Assembly (NCBI GenBank): GCA_003660555.1
Contig: QMUK01000053.1
Span: 1 to 8,671, forward strand
Reading direction: 5' to 3'
Source: Thermococci archaeon
GTDB taxonomy: Archaea > Hadarchaeota > B88-G9
DNA length: 8,671 nt
The notes beneath the pieces were generated by a model. It searched no databases and was not told the origin of the DNA. It saw only the letters and a list, made by a program, of their open reading frames with translations. Each line of letters starts with the position of its first letter. Position 1 is the first letter of the stretch. Positions 1 to 6,475 of the stretch are shown piece after piece. A program made the position numbers and the translations under genes.

Positions 1-2
1 AA

Positions 3-833
3 ATGAGATCTGAGAATGAAGTTGAGGATTACACTCATCTAGAGACTATTCTTCCCATTGGATTCTCCATAGGAAAGGGAGATGTTGTCCTAAGAGATAG
101 AGAAGTACTCTGGACTGGAGAGGTTCCCGGGGAATTCCATTACGAGTTGAGAGTAAATGAAGACGCTTTGCCAGGGGTATACGAGATACAATTCCTAGAT
201 AACGAGAAAGAAGAGGGAGAAGCTGGATTATTGAGGTTAGAGGTGCTTCCTAAATTGGGAATAGAATTTCCAGACGTTCTAGAGGTAGAAGTCGGTAGAG
301 AGGAGAGAGTGAAAATTGAGGTTACCAATTACTCTAGGGCGAGGCTAAATGGTGTGGAACTACTGGTTAGAGCAGAAGGAGAGAAAAGCATAGTTTCCTT
401 CATTCAAGAAGAGGATATTTCCATAGATGGTGAATCAAAGAATGTCATACACCTGAAAATGAGTGCTAGCGAAGTAATAGAGAGGCCAAAGAGCTTGAAA
501 GAGGCCATCCTTAGAGATGTTCAAGAACTCAAGGAGAAACTTCTTGGAAGGAGGAGAACTCCATTAGAGGATGTGGATTTGCTCATTAACTTGTCATACC
601 TAGACAAGGATGGGACTAGAAGGAGTGTTCAGTTGGACGGAGACAGAGAGGCAAGGGTTTTCCTCCCAGAGAAGAAGCCAGATTTCATGCTTTGGGCGAT
701 GATACTCTTGATTTTGGCTTTTATGTTCTTTATATCCTTGGTTATAAGGAATATGAGAAAAAGAAAGCAAAAATCGTCTTCTCACGAAAGGCAGAGGCTA
801 CCCGATATGTCTCAGAGCCTCTACAGGGCTTAG
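3..833 (+). CDS. Membrane-anchored extracellular Ig-like (NEW3/COG1361-type) protein, 5' partial
   Basis: At least one beta-sandwich repeat resembling NEW3/COG1361 domains is visible at about residues 84-155, with a further beta-rich stretch at 15-80. A charged, probably helical insertion follows at about 158-188. One transmembrane helix lies at about 228-248, followed by a basic cytoplasmic tail (RKRKQK) and a polar C-terminus. I infer an outside-facing protein anchored by its C-terminus. No signal peptide is present, and the open frame reaches the window edge, so the ATG at position 3 is probably internal and the true start lies upstream. The gene ends inside the 3' end of the convergent permease gene (36-base overlap). 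The family is found in archaeal envelopes, often near ABC permeases; no substrate can be named. The fold assignment comes from sequence pattern only. Confidence 0.65.
   Translation: MRSENEVEDYTHLETILPIGFSIGKGDVVLRDREVLWTGEVPGEFHYELRVNEDALPGVYEIQFLDNEKEEGEAGLLRLEVLPKLGIEFPDVLEVEVGREERVKIEVTNYSRARLNGVELLVRAEGEKSIVSFIQEEDISIDGESKNVIHLKMSASEVIERPKSLKEAILRDVQELKEKLLGRRRTPLEDVDLLINLSYLDKDGTRRSVQLDGDREARVFLPEKKPDFMLWAMILLILAFMFFISLVIRNMRKRKQKSSSHERQRLPDMSQSLYRA
756..774 (-). terminator. Oligo-T tract downstream of the permease gene
   Basis: On the minus strand, 24-42 bases past the permease stop, there are three T tracts (5, 3 and 5 Ts) within 19 bases. Oligo-T without a hairpin is the usual archaeal intrinsic terminator. 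The same bases encode the Lys/Arg-rich tail of the plus-strand gene, so coding constraint alone could explain them. Confidence 0.35.
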
Positions 834-1985
834 TTTCGAAGCTCTCCAGGCAGGATATAATCCGGAGATGGTACTAGATCCTAGAGCCACTAGGAATCCA
901 ATGAATGGGATTAAAGGCGATTTGGAGAGATAAAAAGAGATACCGATCTTACTGACTATGACTTTGACTATTAGAGAAGCAACTCCAAATCCGAGAGATA
1001 TTCCCATTATCGCTCCTATTATCCCCATTAGGGCTGACTCGATTAGGAAGAGAGTCATCACATAAAGGTTGGTTGCTCCCAGAGCCTTTATTGTCCCTAT
1101 TTCCCTAGTTCTTTCCATGACTGACATTAGCATAGTGTTCATTATCCCTATTCCTGCAACTAGCAAGGAAACTGCAGCAATCCCAACGAATATTGCCTCT
1201 ATTAATCCGAGAAACTTCCCTATTATCTTCATTATCTCCTTAGAGGTCATTACAACTATGTCCTCGTCGAATTCCTCCTTAAGTTTCTCTTCTATTTTCT
1301 CTGATATTTCCTCTGCCTTTCTTATGTCGTAAATCTTGACCGCTATGTAACTCACTTCGTCCTCTAAATCGAATACGTCCATGGCTGCCCTGAGAGGCAT
1401 TATAGCGATGTAGTCGAAGTTGAAGAAGAAACCGCTTCCTACTTCGGTTAACTCTCCTATTATCCTGAATTTCCTCTTCCCCTCCACAGAGACCTTCTTT
1501 CTGAGAGTTACTCCCTCTTCTTCTAGCTCCCTTGCCAGTCTGTATCCAAGTACTAGGACGTATTTGTCTCCCTCACGCATGAATCTCCCTTTTTCTATCC
1601 CTATTTCCTTTTCAGGAGCAACTACTTCGGTATCTCTGGGATCGAATGCAACTATCCAGTAAGTTCTGTACTCGTCCTCTGAGAGATAGATCTTACCTAG
1701 TCTCTCCACTACCGGAGCGGCCTTCTCTACTCCCCTGATTCTTTCTATTATCGGCACCATGTCCAGAGTGATTTTCCCTTTTGGTATTCCACCCTCTCTT
1801 TCTGGCATTACGTATATTTTGTCCCCTAAAACTGAGAGTTCTCTTTCGCTAGTCTCCTTAAGTCCCTCTCCAAGTGAAATGAGTGAAACTATGGCAGCTA
1901 CCCCTATTGTTATTCCAAGAATGGTAAGCAAACTCCTCATTCTTTGTCTTCTGAGGTTTCTGATAGCTAGAAGTACTATCTCCAT
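798..1985 (-). CDS. MacB/LolC-type ABC transporter permease (FtsX family)
   Basis: This 395-residue protein has full MacB-type permease architecture. TM1 is at about 17-39 after a basic start (RNLRRQRMRS), a large extracellular core domain at about 40-255, and three C-terminal helices at about 262-288, 307-340 and 356-378. The cytoplasmic coupling motif MERTREIGTIKALGAT (290-305) and the C-terminal block GLYPAWRASKLSPVEALR (375-392) are characteristic of the family. There is no ATPase domain, so it needs a separate LolD-type ATPase; one is encoded at 3781-4464 on the same strand. It follows the Ig-like protein gene by 28 bases, so the two are probably co-transcribed. The ATG at 1985 has only a weak SD-like GGGATG ahead of it, but TM1 requires a start near here. 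In bacteria such permeases act mechanically on extracytoplasmic substrates; the substrate here is unknown. Confidence 0.93.
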   Translation of the reverse strand: MEIVLLAIRNLRRQRMRSLLTILGITIGVAAIVSLISLGEGLKETSERELSVLGDKIYVMPEREGGIPKGKITLDMVPIIERIRGVEKAAPVVERLGKIYLSEDEYRTYWIVAFDPRDTEVVAPEKEIGIEKGRFMREGDKYVLVLGYRLARELEEEGVTLRKKVSVEGKRKFRIIGELTEVGSGFFFNFDYIAIMPLRAAMDVFDLEDEVSYIAVKIYDIRKAEEISEKIEEKLKEEFDEDIVVMTSKEIMKIIGKFLGLIEAIFVGIAAVSLLVAGIGIMNTMLMSVMERTREIGTIKALGATNLYVMTLFLIESALMGIIGAIMGISLGFGVASLIVKVIVSKIGISFYLSKSPLIPFIGFLVALGSSTISGLYPAWRASKLSPVEALRHIG

Positions 1986-2013
1986 TCCGGTTCATCCCGC
2001 TAGAATTAATTCT

Positions 2014-3363
2014 CTATCCGAATATCCAGTCCAGTATTCTCCTTATAAGTCCTTCCTTCTCCTTCCTTTTGGCTTTCCTCAAATACTCGGGTTTCGCTAG
2101 TTCTAGTTTTAGTTCCTCTTCGTAGAGTTTATCCATGTTGTTGAAGTCCTTGTAATGGGCTCTGAGTAGGAGGATTACCTTCTTCCCAATCAACTCCTCT
2201 TTCAGGGAGATGTCGAACTCCACTGTATCGAAATCGTCTGGCTCCAGAGTGCCGACGTATACTTCTTCTGGGCTTATACTATCTGTCTGATTGCTCTCTA
2301 ACATCAATAAAACGTATTTGGCATCAGTTTCTCCTCTGTTTATTACGTCTACCTTCAGGGAGAACTCATCTCCAGGAGATACCTCCCTCGGATATTCTCT
2401 CGGTATTATCTCCAATTCAGGTTCTCCTGAAACCTCTATGGATATGGAAGTCTCCTCTACTATGATTTCATCCTCGTCCATGTATCTAATCTCTACGGGA
2501 ATGTGATAAACCCCAGATTTCGCATCTCCGGAGATTATTGCATTGAAAGTAACTCTTCTCTTGTCTAGAGGATAAAGCACACCCAGGAATTTTTTTGAAT
2601 CCTCTTCCAAAAGTCCTAAGGGTAATTCCTCAACAATGGGAAATTGTCTCTGTTGAGTAAATAGAGTGGGAGGTGACTTGGTAATTTGCTCCGTGATTGA
2701 GTGGACTTCCTCTGAGTATTGGGTCCTTTTCGATTTTCTGAAACTCCTTTGATGAGACGTGGTCTCCCTTCTAATGGACGCTGACTCTATACCTACTCTT
2801 ACCTCTAAATTCCTAGCCTTACCCGTCCCCCTATTAATTAGGTCCAGTTGTATCGTTACTTCTGATCCGGGCCTAGGGGTTCCAAAGAGTCTGTATTTTA
2901 GCAAATCCACTTTTGGAAAACCATCTACCCTAAGTTCTATGTCTTTCCTTAGAGAGTACTCCATTCCAAAGGTGTCTGAGAAATTTAACATGAGAGGAAG
3001 CTTGTATTCCCCCTCATATGCCTTATCGCTTACTTCTAGAACGAATTCAACTATTGAGCTCCTATGTGGTCCGAAATCCCCGAGGAATTTCTCCATGGAC
3101 CCTCTGGCACTAAACGGGAACCTAGGTTTCAGTTCCACTGCCACTCCTCTATAGGTCCTCTCTGGGTCCAGATTCTCTATCCATACCTTAACTCTCAAGA
3201 ATTCCTCTCCTGGCCTTATTTCCTCTGGCTCAGTCATTACTACTCCTACTTTAAAGCTTGGTTCTGTATTTCTACTGAGTTCTAACTCAGTTGCTGATAA
3301 AGGTGTCAGGAAAAGTGAAGTAACCAAGAGTACTGTAAGTAGAGCTGTTTTCCTTCCTCTCAC
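2014..3363 (-). CDS. Secreted COG1361-type protein with about three Ig-like domains
   Basis: The GTG-initiated protein has 449 residues. A signal peptide (basic MRGRK, hydrophobic core 7-20, small residues near 22-24) is followed by roughly three beta-sandwich units at about 35-147, 150-313 and 315-423. Each opens with the pattern of a Pro-Gly turn then alternating strands (RPGEEF, RPGSEV, SPGDEF), and the second and third carry INRG, typical of NEW3/CARDB-like domains. A Ser/Thr/Gln-rich stretch at about 197-243 interrupts the second unit. The C-terminus is basic and ends in a short amphipathic helix (about 438-449) rather than a clear membrane span. A weak GGGGT precedes GTG, and a TATA-like element suggests a very short leader. 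The permease gene follows by 28 bases, so an extracellular partner role, comparable in position to MacA, is plausible but inferred. Confidence 0.75.
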   Translation of the reverse strand: MRGRKTALLTVLLVTSLFLTPLSATELELSRNTEPSFKVGVVMTEPEEIRPGEEFLRVKVWIENLDPERTYRGVAVELKPRFPFSARGSMEKFLGDFGPHRSSIVEFVLEVSDKAYEGEYKLPLMLNFSDTFGMEYSLRKDIELRVDGFPKVDLLKYRLFGTPRPGSEVTIQLDLINRGTGKARNLEVRVGIESASIRRETTSHQRSFRKSKRTQYSEEVHSITEQITKSPPTLFTQQRQFPIVEELPLGLLEEDSKKFLGVLYPLDKRRVTFNAIISGDAKSGVYHIPVEIRYMDEDEIIVEETSISIEVSGEPELEIIPREYPREVSPGDEFSLKVDVINRGETDAKYVLLMLESNQTDSISPEEVYVGTLEPDDFDTVEFDISLKEELIGKKVILLLRAHYKDFNNMDKLYEEELKLELAKPEYLRKAKRKEKEGLIRRILDWIFG

Positions 3364-3393
3364 TTCTACCCCTACCCATGTATTATGAGCATA

Positions 3394-3403
3394 TTATATA
3401 AAG
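3394..3403 (-). promoter_or_regulatory. TATA box candidate for the Ig-like protein/permease operon
   Basis: Minus-strand CTTTATATAA is close to the archaeal TATA consensus. Placing transcription about 26 bases downstream gives a start near 3372, only about 9 bases before the GTG, so the mRNA would be nearly leaderless. The element is almost palindromic and could be read both ways. Confidence 0.6.
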
Positions 3404-3430
3404 ATGATTACTCTAAGTCACAGTCGAAAA

Positions 3431-3441
3431 GGTTAGATACT
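3431..3441 (+). promoter_or_regulatory. Weak TATA-like element for the 2TM gene
   Basis: GGTTAGATACT, preceded by the purine-rich GAAAA, sits about 33 bases before the TTG start, which would give a transcript start near 3463. The match is weak. The AT-rich element at 3394-3403 is an alternative with a longer leader. Confidence 0.25.
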
Positions 3442-3469
3442 TAGTCAGCGAGAAACTCACGGTGGCAAC

Positions 3470-3763
3470 TTGAGCGAGATTTTCTTGGAGGAATACAAAC
3501 TAGCTTATAGAGAGGTGAAGAAGGAAGAGGCTAGAAGGGGATTCGTGATACACCTAGTGGCATATACATTGGTGAATTCCCTCTTCGTGGTGGTGAATTT
3601 CCTGTATTCCCCTAATGCCATTTGGTTCATATATCCCATGTTCTTCTGGGGAATTGGTCTCTCGATACACTACTTCCTCGGTGTGAGATGGATTGAAAAG
3701 AGAATAGAAGAGGAAGAGGCAAAGGCTGAATATAGAGCGAGAACCAAACGAGATAGCGAGTAA
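3470..3763 (+). CDS. Small 2TM-domain membrane protein
   Basis: This 97-residue protein matches the 2TM domain pattern: a charged N-terminal helix (EYKLAYREVKKEEARRG), TM1 at about 24-46 with HLVAYTLVN, a short loop, TM2 at about 51-70 containing WFIYPMFFWGIGLSIH, then a strongly charged helical tail (RIEEEEAKAEYRAR). Both termini are probably cytoplasmic. The start is TTG at 3470, supported by GGTGG at 3461-3465; no other ATG, GTG or TTG occurs in frame before an upstream stop at 3434. The function of stand-alone 2TM proteins is not established. The gene sits on the opposite strand between the transporter permease unit and its likely ATPase gene, divergent from one and convergent (17-base gap) with the other. 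That placement hints at, but does not prove, a shared role. Confidence 0.85.
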   Translation: MSEIFLEEYKLAYREVKKEEARRGFVIHLVAYTLVNSLFVVVNFLYSPNAIWFIYPMFFWGIGLSIHYFLGVRWIEKRIEEEEAKAEYRARTKRDSE

Positions 3764-3780
3764 TCAGCAATAATCACAAG

Positions 3781-4464
3781 TCATGTTACTATTGTTCCGT
3801 CTCTTATTTCAATGATTCGACTAGTCTTCTTAGCAACTTCTGGGTCGTGGGTGACGACTATTACGGTCTTGTCTTCCTCTCTAGATAATCTCTCCATTAT
3901 GGACACTACCTCTTCCCCAGTCTTCGTGTCTAAATTCCCGGTTGGCTCGTCTGCCAGTATTACAGATGGATCGTTTGCCAATGCTCTAGCTATAGCTACC
4001 CTTTGCTGCTCTCCCCCACTCAATTCCCCAGGCTTGTGTCTCTCTCTCCCGCTCAGTCCAACCAGTTCCAATAACTCGGATGCTCTTCTCTTTCTTTCTC
4101 TGCGAGGAAGTCCAGAGAATACCATTGGAAGCTCGACGTTCTCAATTGCTGTCAGCGTTGGTATCAAGTTGAAGAACTGAAAGACGAATCCTATTTTCTT
4201 CCTTCTGATAATCGCCAGTTCTTTTTCACTCAGTTTAGTTATATCTAGACCATCTAGGAAGATTCTGCCTGAGGTTGGCCTATCTAGGGCTCCAATGAGA
4301 TTGAGCAATGTGCTCTTCCCGCTTCCCGAGGGTCCCATCACTGAGAGGAACTCGCCTCTCTCTACAGAGAAGGTAACTCCCCTTAGGGCCTCAACTAGGG
4401 TAGAACCCATTCGATAAGTCTTCCTCAAATCCTCTACCCTTATCACTTCGTCTCGAGATGTCAA
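3781..4464 (-). CDS. LolD/MacB-type ABC transporter ATP-binding protein
   Basis: This 227-residue ATPase has every expected motif: Walker A GPSGSGKST (44-52), Q-loop Gln96 in FQFFNL, signature LSGGEQQRVAIARAL (148-162), Walker B VILADE (168-173), D-loop LD (178-179) and H-loop His206. FQFFNLIPTLTAIENVELP and ADEPTGNLD are typical of the LolD/MacB/FtsE group that works with FtsX-type permeases. It therefore most likely energises the permease at 798-1985, although it is transcribed with htpX. The start is TTG at 4464, overlapping the htpX stop in TTGA (translational coupling). A GTG at 4446 (codon 7) is an alternative; neither has a strong SD. The gene ends 17 bases from the convergent 2TM gene. 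The family is certain; the pairing is inferred. Confidence 0.93.
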   Translation of the reverse strand: MTSRDEVIRVEDLRKTYRMGSTLVEALRGVTFSVERGEFLSVMGPSGSGKSTLLNLIGALDRPTSGRIFLDGLDITKLSEKELAIIRRKKIGFVFQFFNLIPTLTAIENVELPMVFSGLPRRERKRRASELLELVGLSGRERHKPGELSGGEQQRVAIARALANDPSVILADEPTGNLDTKTGEEVVSIMERLSREEDKTVIVVTHDPEVAKKTSRIIEIRDGTIVT

Positions 4465-5351
4465 GGCACTCTACCCATTTCCCTAGCTATTTTCATGAGT
4501 CTCTCTATTCTTTTATGCGTCGGGGGATGGGTTGAGAATAGCCCGAACATGCTCCAAGATTCTCCCCTGAATGGATTGACTATGAACATGTGAGAAGTAG
4601 CAGGATTTCCCTTTGACATGGGTCTTCCCCTGACATAACTCTCTATTTTTCTCAAAGCACTTGCAAGTGCCTCTGGCTTTCCTGTTATCCTAGCTCCTTC
4701 CTCATCTGCTCTGTACTCTTCGGATCTGGAAATGGCAAATCTCACCATTAATGCAGCTATGGGGACGAAGAATGCTATTAGGAAGAGACCTATTAGACTC
4801 ATTGCAGACCCCCTTTCTCTGTTTCCTCCCCCGAACAGAAGAAGAAATCTTCCCATTAAAGCCAAGTACGCTATTGCAGAAGCTATTACTGCAGCTATTG
4901 TTCCTATGAGTATATCTCTGTGCTTTATGTGTGCTATCTCGTGTCCTAGAACTCCCTCTATTTCGTCTTCCCTAAGTAATCTCAGAAGGCCTTTGGTGAC
5001 TACTACTACCGAATTAGATGGATTCCTTCCTGTCGCAAATGCATTCGGTGTAGCCTCCTCCATTACCGCTACTTTAGGTTTTGGTATCGAGGCAACTGCA
5101 GATAGCATACTTACTGTTTGGTGAAGTCTTGGATATTCTCTCTCGGACACTTCTTTAGCTCCGTACATTCTCAGGACTATCTTATCGCTGTAGTAATAGG
5201 TGAGGAGATTCATTGCTCCCGCGAAAATCAGGGCCATGAGTATAGATGCCCCCATGTCATATCCTGTGGCCATGGATATGGCTCCGGCTACTAGGATGAG
5301 GAGAGAGGTCAGGAGGCCCATGAGTAGGGTAGTCCTCACGAACAGGAGCAT
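4461..5351 (-). CDS. htpX: HtpX-like membrane zinc metalloprotease (M48)
   Basis: HtpX proteases cleave misfolded or damaged membrane proteins. With the ATG at 5351 the protein has 296 residues. Membrane segments lie at about 5-28, 33-53, 147-169 and 183-206. The zinc motif HEIAH is at 137-141, and the third ligand is the Glu in SRSEEYRAD (about 212). Family blocks NAFATGRNPSNSVVVVT and STHPPTHKRIERL are intact. I chose 5351 because a perfect GGAGGTGA (5357-5364) lies 5 bases ahead of it. The in-frame ATG at 5366 would start inside or before that SD and gives 301 residues. The gene overlaps the upstream kinase frame by 95 bases and the downstream ATPase by 4. Co-transcription with an ABC ATPase suggests envelope maintenance, which is inference. 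Confidence 0.94.
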   Translation of the reverse strand: MLLFVRTTLLMGLLTSLLILVAGAISMATGYDMGASILMALIFAGAMNLLTYYYSDKIVLRMYGAKEVSEREYPRLHQTVSMLSAVASIPKPKVAVMEEATPNAFATGRNPSNSVVVVTKGLLRLLREDEIEGVLGHEIAHIKHRDILIGTIAAVIASAIAYLALMGRFLLLFGGGNRERGSAMSLIGLFLIAFFVPIAALMVRFAISRSEEYRADEEGARITGKPEALASALRKIESYVRGRPMSKGNPATSHMFIVNPFRGESWSMFGLFSTHPPTHKRIERLMKIAREMGRVP

Positions 5352-5871
5352 TTCCTTCACCTCCATAGTATTCCTCCAGATAGTCTATCCCATAATAACC
5401 CTTTCTCCTGCCCCAGATGACATCCAGTATTTCGGATACTACCTCTTCTGGTCTCTTGCCACTCGTGTCTACTTCAAAAACCTTTTCTCCGTAGATCTCT
5501 CTGGCCTCGTATGAGCATATTCCAAGAGCTTCGCTTTCTAAATTGTCTCTTATTTTGTCCTCCGGGTATCTCCTGGACTTAAGTCTCTCTTCGAGTTCCT
5601 TAGGATTTGTTCTGAGAACTATGACCCAATCTGCATCTAATTCGAGTAGATGTGAGAGATGGCCTACCAATATATAATCATCTCTTCCTTTGAGATGTTT
5701 CGAGAGACATTCGATGTCTACTATGTATGTATCATCTTCTACGTCAAGATAGCACTTCCATTTCCTAACTAGGTCACTTATCTCCAACAATTCCAGTCCT
5801 AATCTATCTGAAAGGACTTTACCAACTAACGTCTTCCCGGTGCCTGGAGTGCCGGTCAATAGGAGTATCAT
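5257..5871 (-). CDS. AK6/Fap7-like nucleotide kinase (COG1936)
   Basis: This is a P-loop kinase of the archaeal AK6/Fap7 group (adenylate/CMP-kinase-related; the eukaryotic member also acts in small-subunit ribosome maturation). Walker A is GTPGTGKT (7-14). VGHLSHLL (69-76) and VIVLRTNPKELEERL (83-97) are followed by the lid-like SRRYPEDKIRDNLESEA (99-115) and EAREIYGEKVFEVDTS, all characteristic. The ATG at 5871 overlaps the ZPR1 stop by one base (TGATG) and is preceded by AGAGGT at 5878-5883 with 6-base spacing. The frame is 204 residues long, but family similarity appears to end near DYLEEYYG (163-170). The last 35 or so residues (rich in Pro, His, Ser) are encoded within the overlapping start of htpX and look like read-through into a second frame. 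Kinase identity is firm; the tail is doubtful as a functional part. Confidence 0.9.
   Translation of the reverse strand: MILLLTGTPGTGKTLVGKVLSDRLGLELLEISDLVRKWKCYLDVEDDTYIVDIECLSKHLKGRDDYILVGHLSHLLELDADWVIVLRTNPKELEERLKSRRYPEDKIRDNLESEALGICSYEAREIYGEKVFEVDTSGKRPEEVVSEILDVIWGRRKGYYGIDYLEEYYGGEGNAPVREDYPTHGPPDLSPHPSSRSHIHGHRI
5357..5364 (-). promoter_or_regulatory. Strong SD that sets the htpX start
   Basis: Minus-strand GGAGGTGA is fully complementary to the archaeal 16S 3' end and is followed by AGGAA then ATG (5351-5349). Spacing favours that ATG over the one at 5366. The SD lies inside the kinase reading frame. Confidence 0.8.
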
Positions 5872-6452
5872 CAGTATACCTCTATTCCGATTGTTCTTTT
5901 TAAGACGTTTGCCTCCTCCTCACTTAGTTCTTCTCTATCTATGGGGTATTCCTCATCGGAATAGAGCCCGCTATTCCCAAATGGGTCTTCTACTATTAGA
6001 GTAAACTCTAATTTCCCGTTTAATGCTAGCTTTATCTTGTTTCTTAGCTCAATGACCCTTTCTCTTTCTATCCCCTCTGAGTCCATCTCTAGGAGATCAG
6101 CTATCTCCATTACTCTGTGTAGAACACCCTCTACGTTTGAAACGAATCCTTGACAAGCCGGTCCTGGGTCTATTCTAACACCTAGCTCTGGAATCCGAAG
6201 GACCCCGGTGTTAGATCTGACTACTCTCACTTTCAGACCTTTTTCTCCTTTTATCTTGGCTTGGAACCTAGTTGGTTTCTTCACGTCCATTGCACTCACG
6301 TTTATGCTTCTGAATGAACAAACATTGCAAAACGATATGAACTCTAGTATCCTCCCCAAATAGGGAACGTCATCTACTCTGATTTTACTTACGAATTTGT
6401 CTGCACCACAAGAAGGGCACCTGCCTGAATAGAGTAAATATTCTTCTGGTAT
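5871..6452 (-). CDS. ZPR1-type zinc-finger protein with a probable ATA start
   Basis: Archaeal ZPR1 proteins are homologous to the eukaryotic zinc-finger factor ZPR1, which is linked to eEF1A biogenesis; the archaeal role is not settled. From an ATA at 6452 the protein has 193 residues. The zinc knuckle is C12-P-S-C15, then 26 residues, then C42-N-V-C45. The alpha/beta domain follows, with the family block DPGPACQGFVSNVEGVLHR and a C-terminal EDPFGNSGLYSD. The only in-frame ATG/GTG/TTG upstream of the body is TTG at 6359, which would remove C12 and C15. A TAA at 6455-6453 closes the frame upstream. A GGAGG lies 7 bases before the ATA. The gene leads a probable operon with the kinase, htpX and an ABC ATPase. 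The family is certain; the start is inferred and could instead reflect a sequencing error or a stop mutation. Confidence 0.85.
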   Translation of the reverse strand: MPEEYLLYSGRCPSCGADKFVSKIRVDDVPYLGRILEFISFCNVCSFRSINVSAMDVKKPTRFQAKIKGEKGLKVRVVRSNTGVLRIPELGVRIDPGPACQGFVSNVEGVLHRVMEIADLLEMDSEGIERERVIELRNKIKLALNGKLEFTLIVEDPFGNSGLYSDEEYPIDREELSEEEANVLKRTIGIEVY

Positions 6453-6459
6453 TTACATC

Positions 6460-6464
6460 CCTCC
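6460..6464 (-). promoter_or_regulatory. SD supporting the ATA start of the ZPR1 gene
   Basis: Minus-strand GGAGG is followed by GATGTAA (7 bases) and then ATA. The ATG inside that spacer is only one base from the SD and is followed at once by TAA, so it cannot start the ZPR1 protein. Confidence 0.55.
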
Positions 6465-6475
6465 GATGATCTCGT

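Noticed and set aside
1759-2100. Plus-strand open frames within 1069-3285
   Set aside because: They lie opposite the permease and Ig-like genes, are Ser/Pro-rich as expected of antisense frames, and have no family features.
3761-3780. Direct repeat of TAATCA between the 2TM and ATPase genes
   Set aside because: Two six-base copies, one including the stop codon; too short to mean anything.
5349-5366. htpX start at the ATG 5366 (301 residues)
   Set aside because: That ATG abuts the strong GGAGGTGA, which is correctly spaced for the ATG at 5351; the family N-terminus also fits the shorter form.
6357-6359. TTG at 6359 as the ZPR1 start
   Set aside because: It would cut off CPSC and leave only half of the zinc knuckle.
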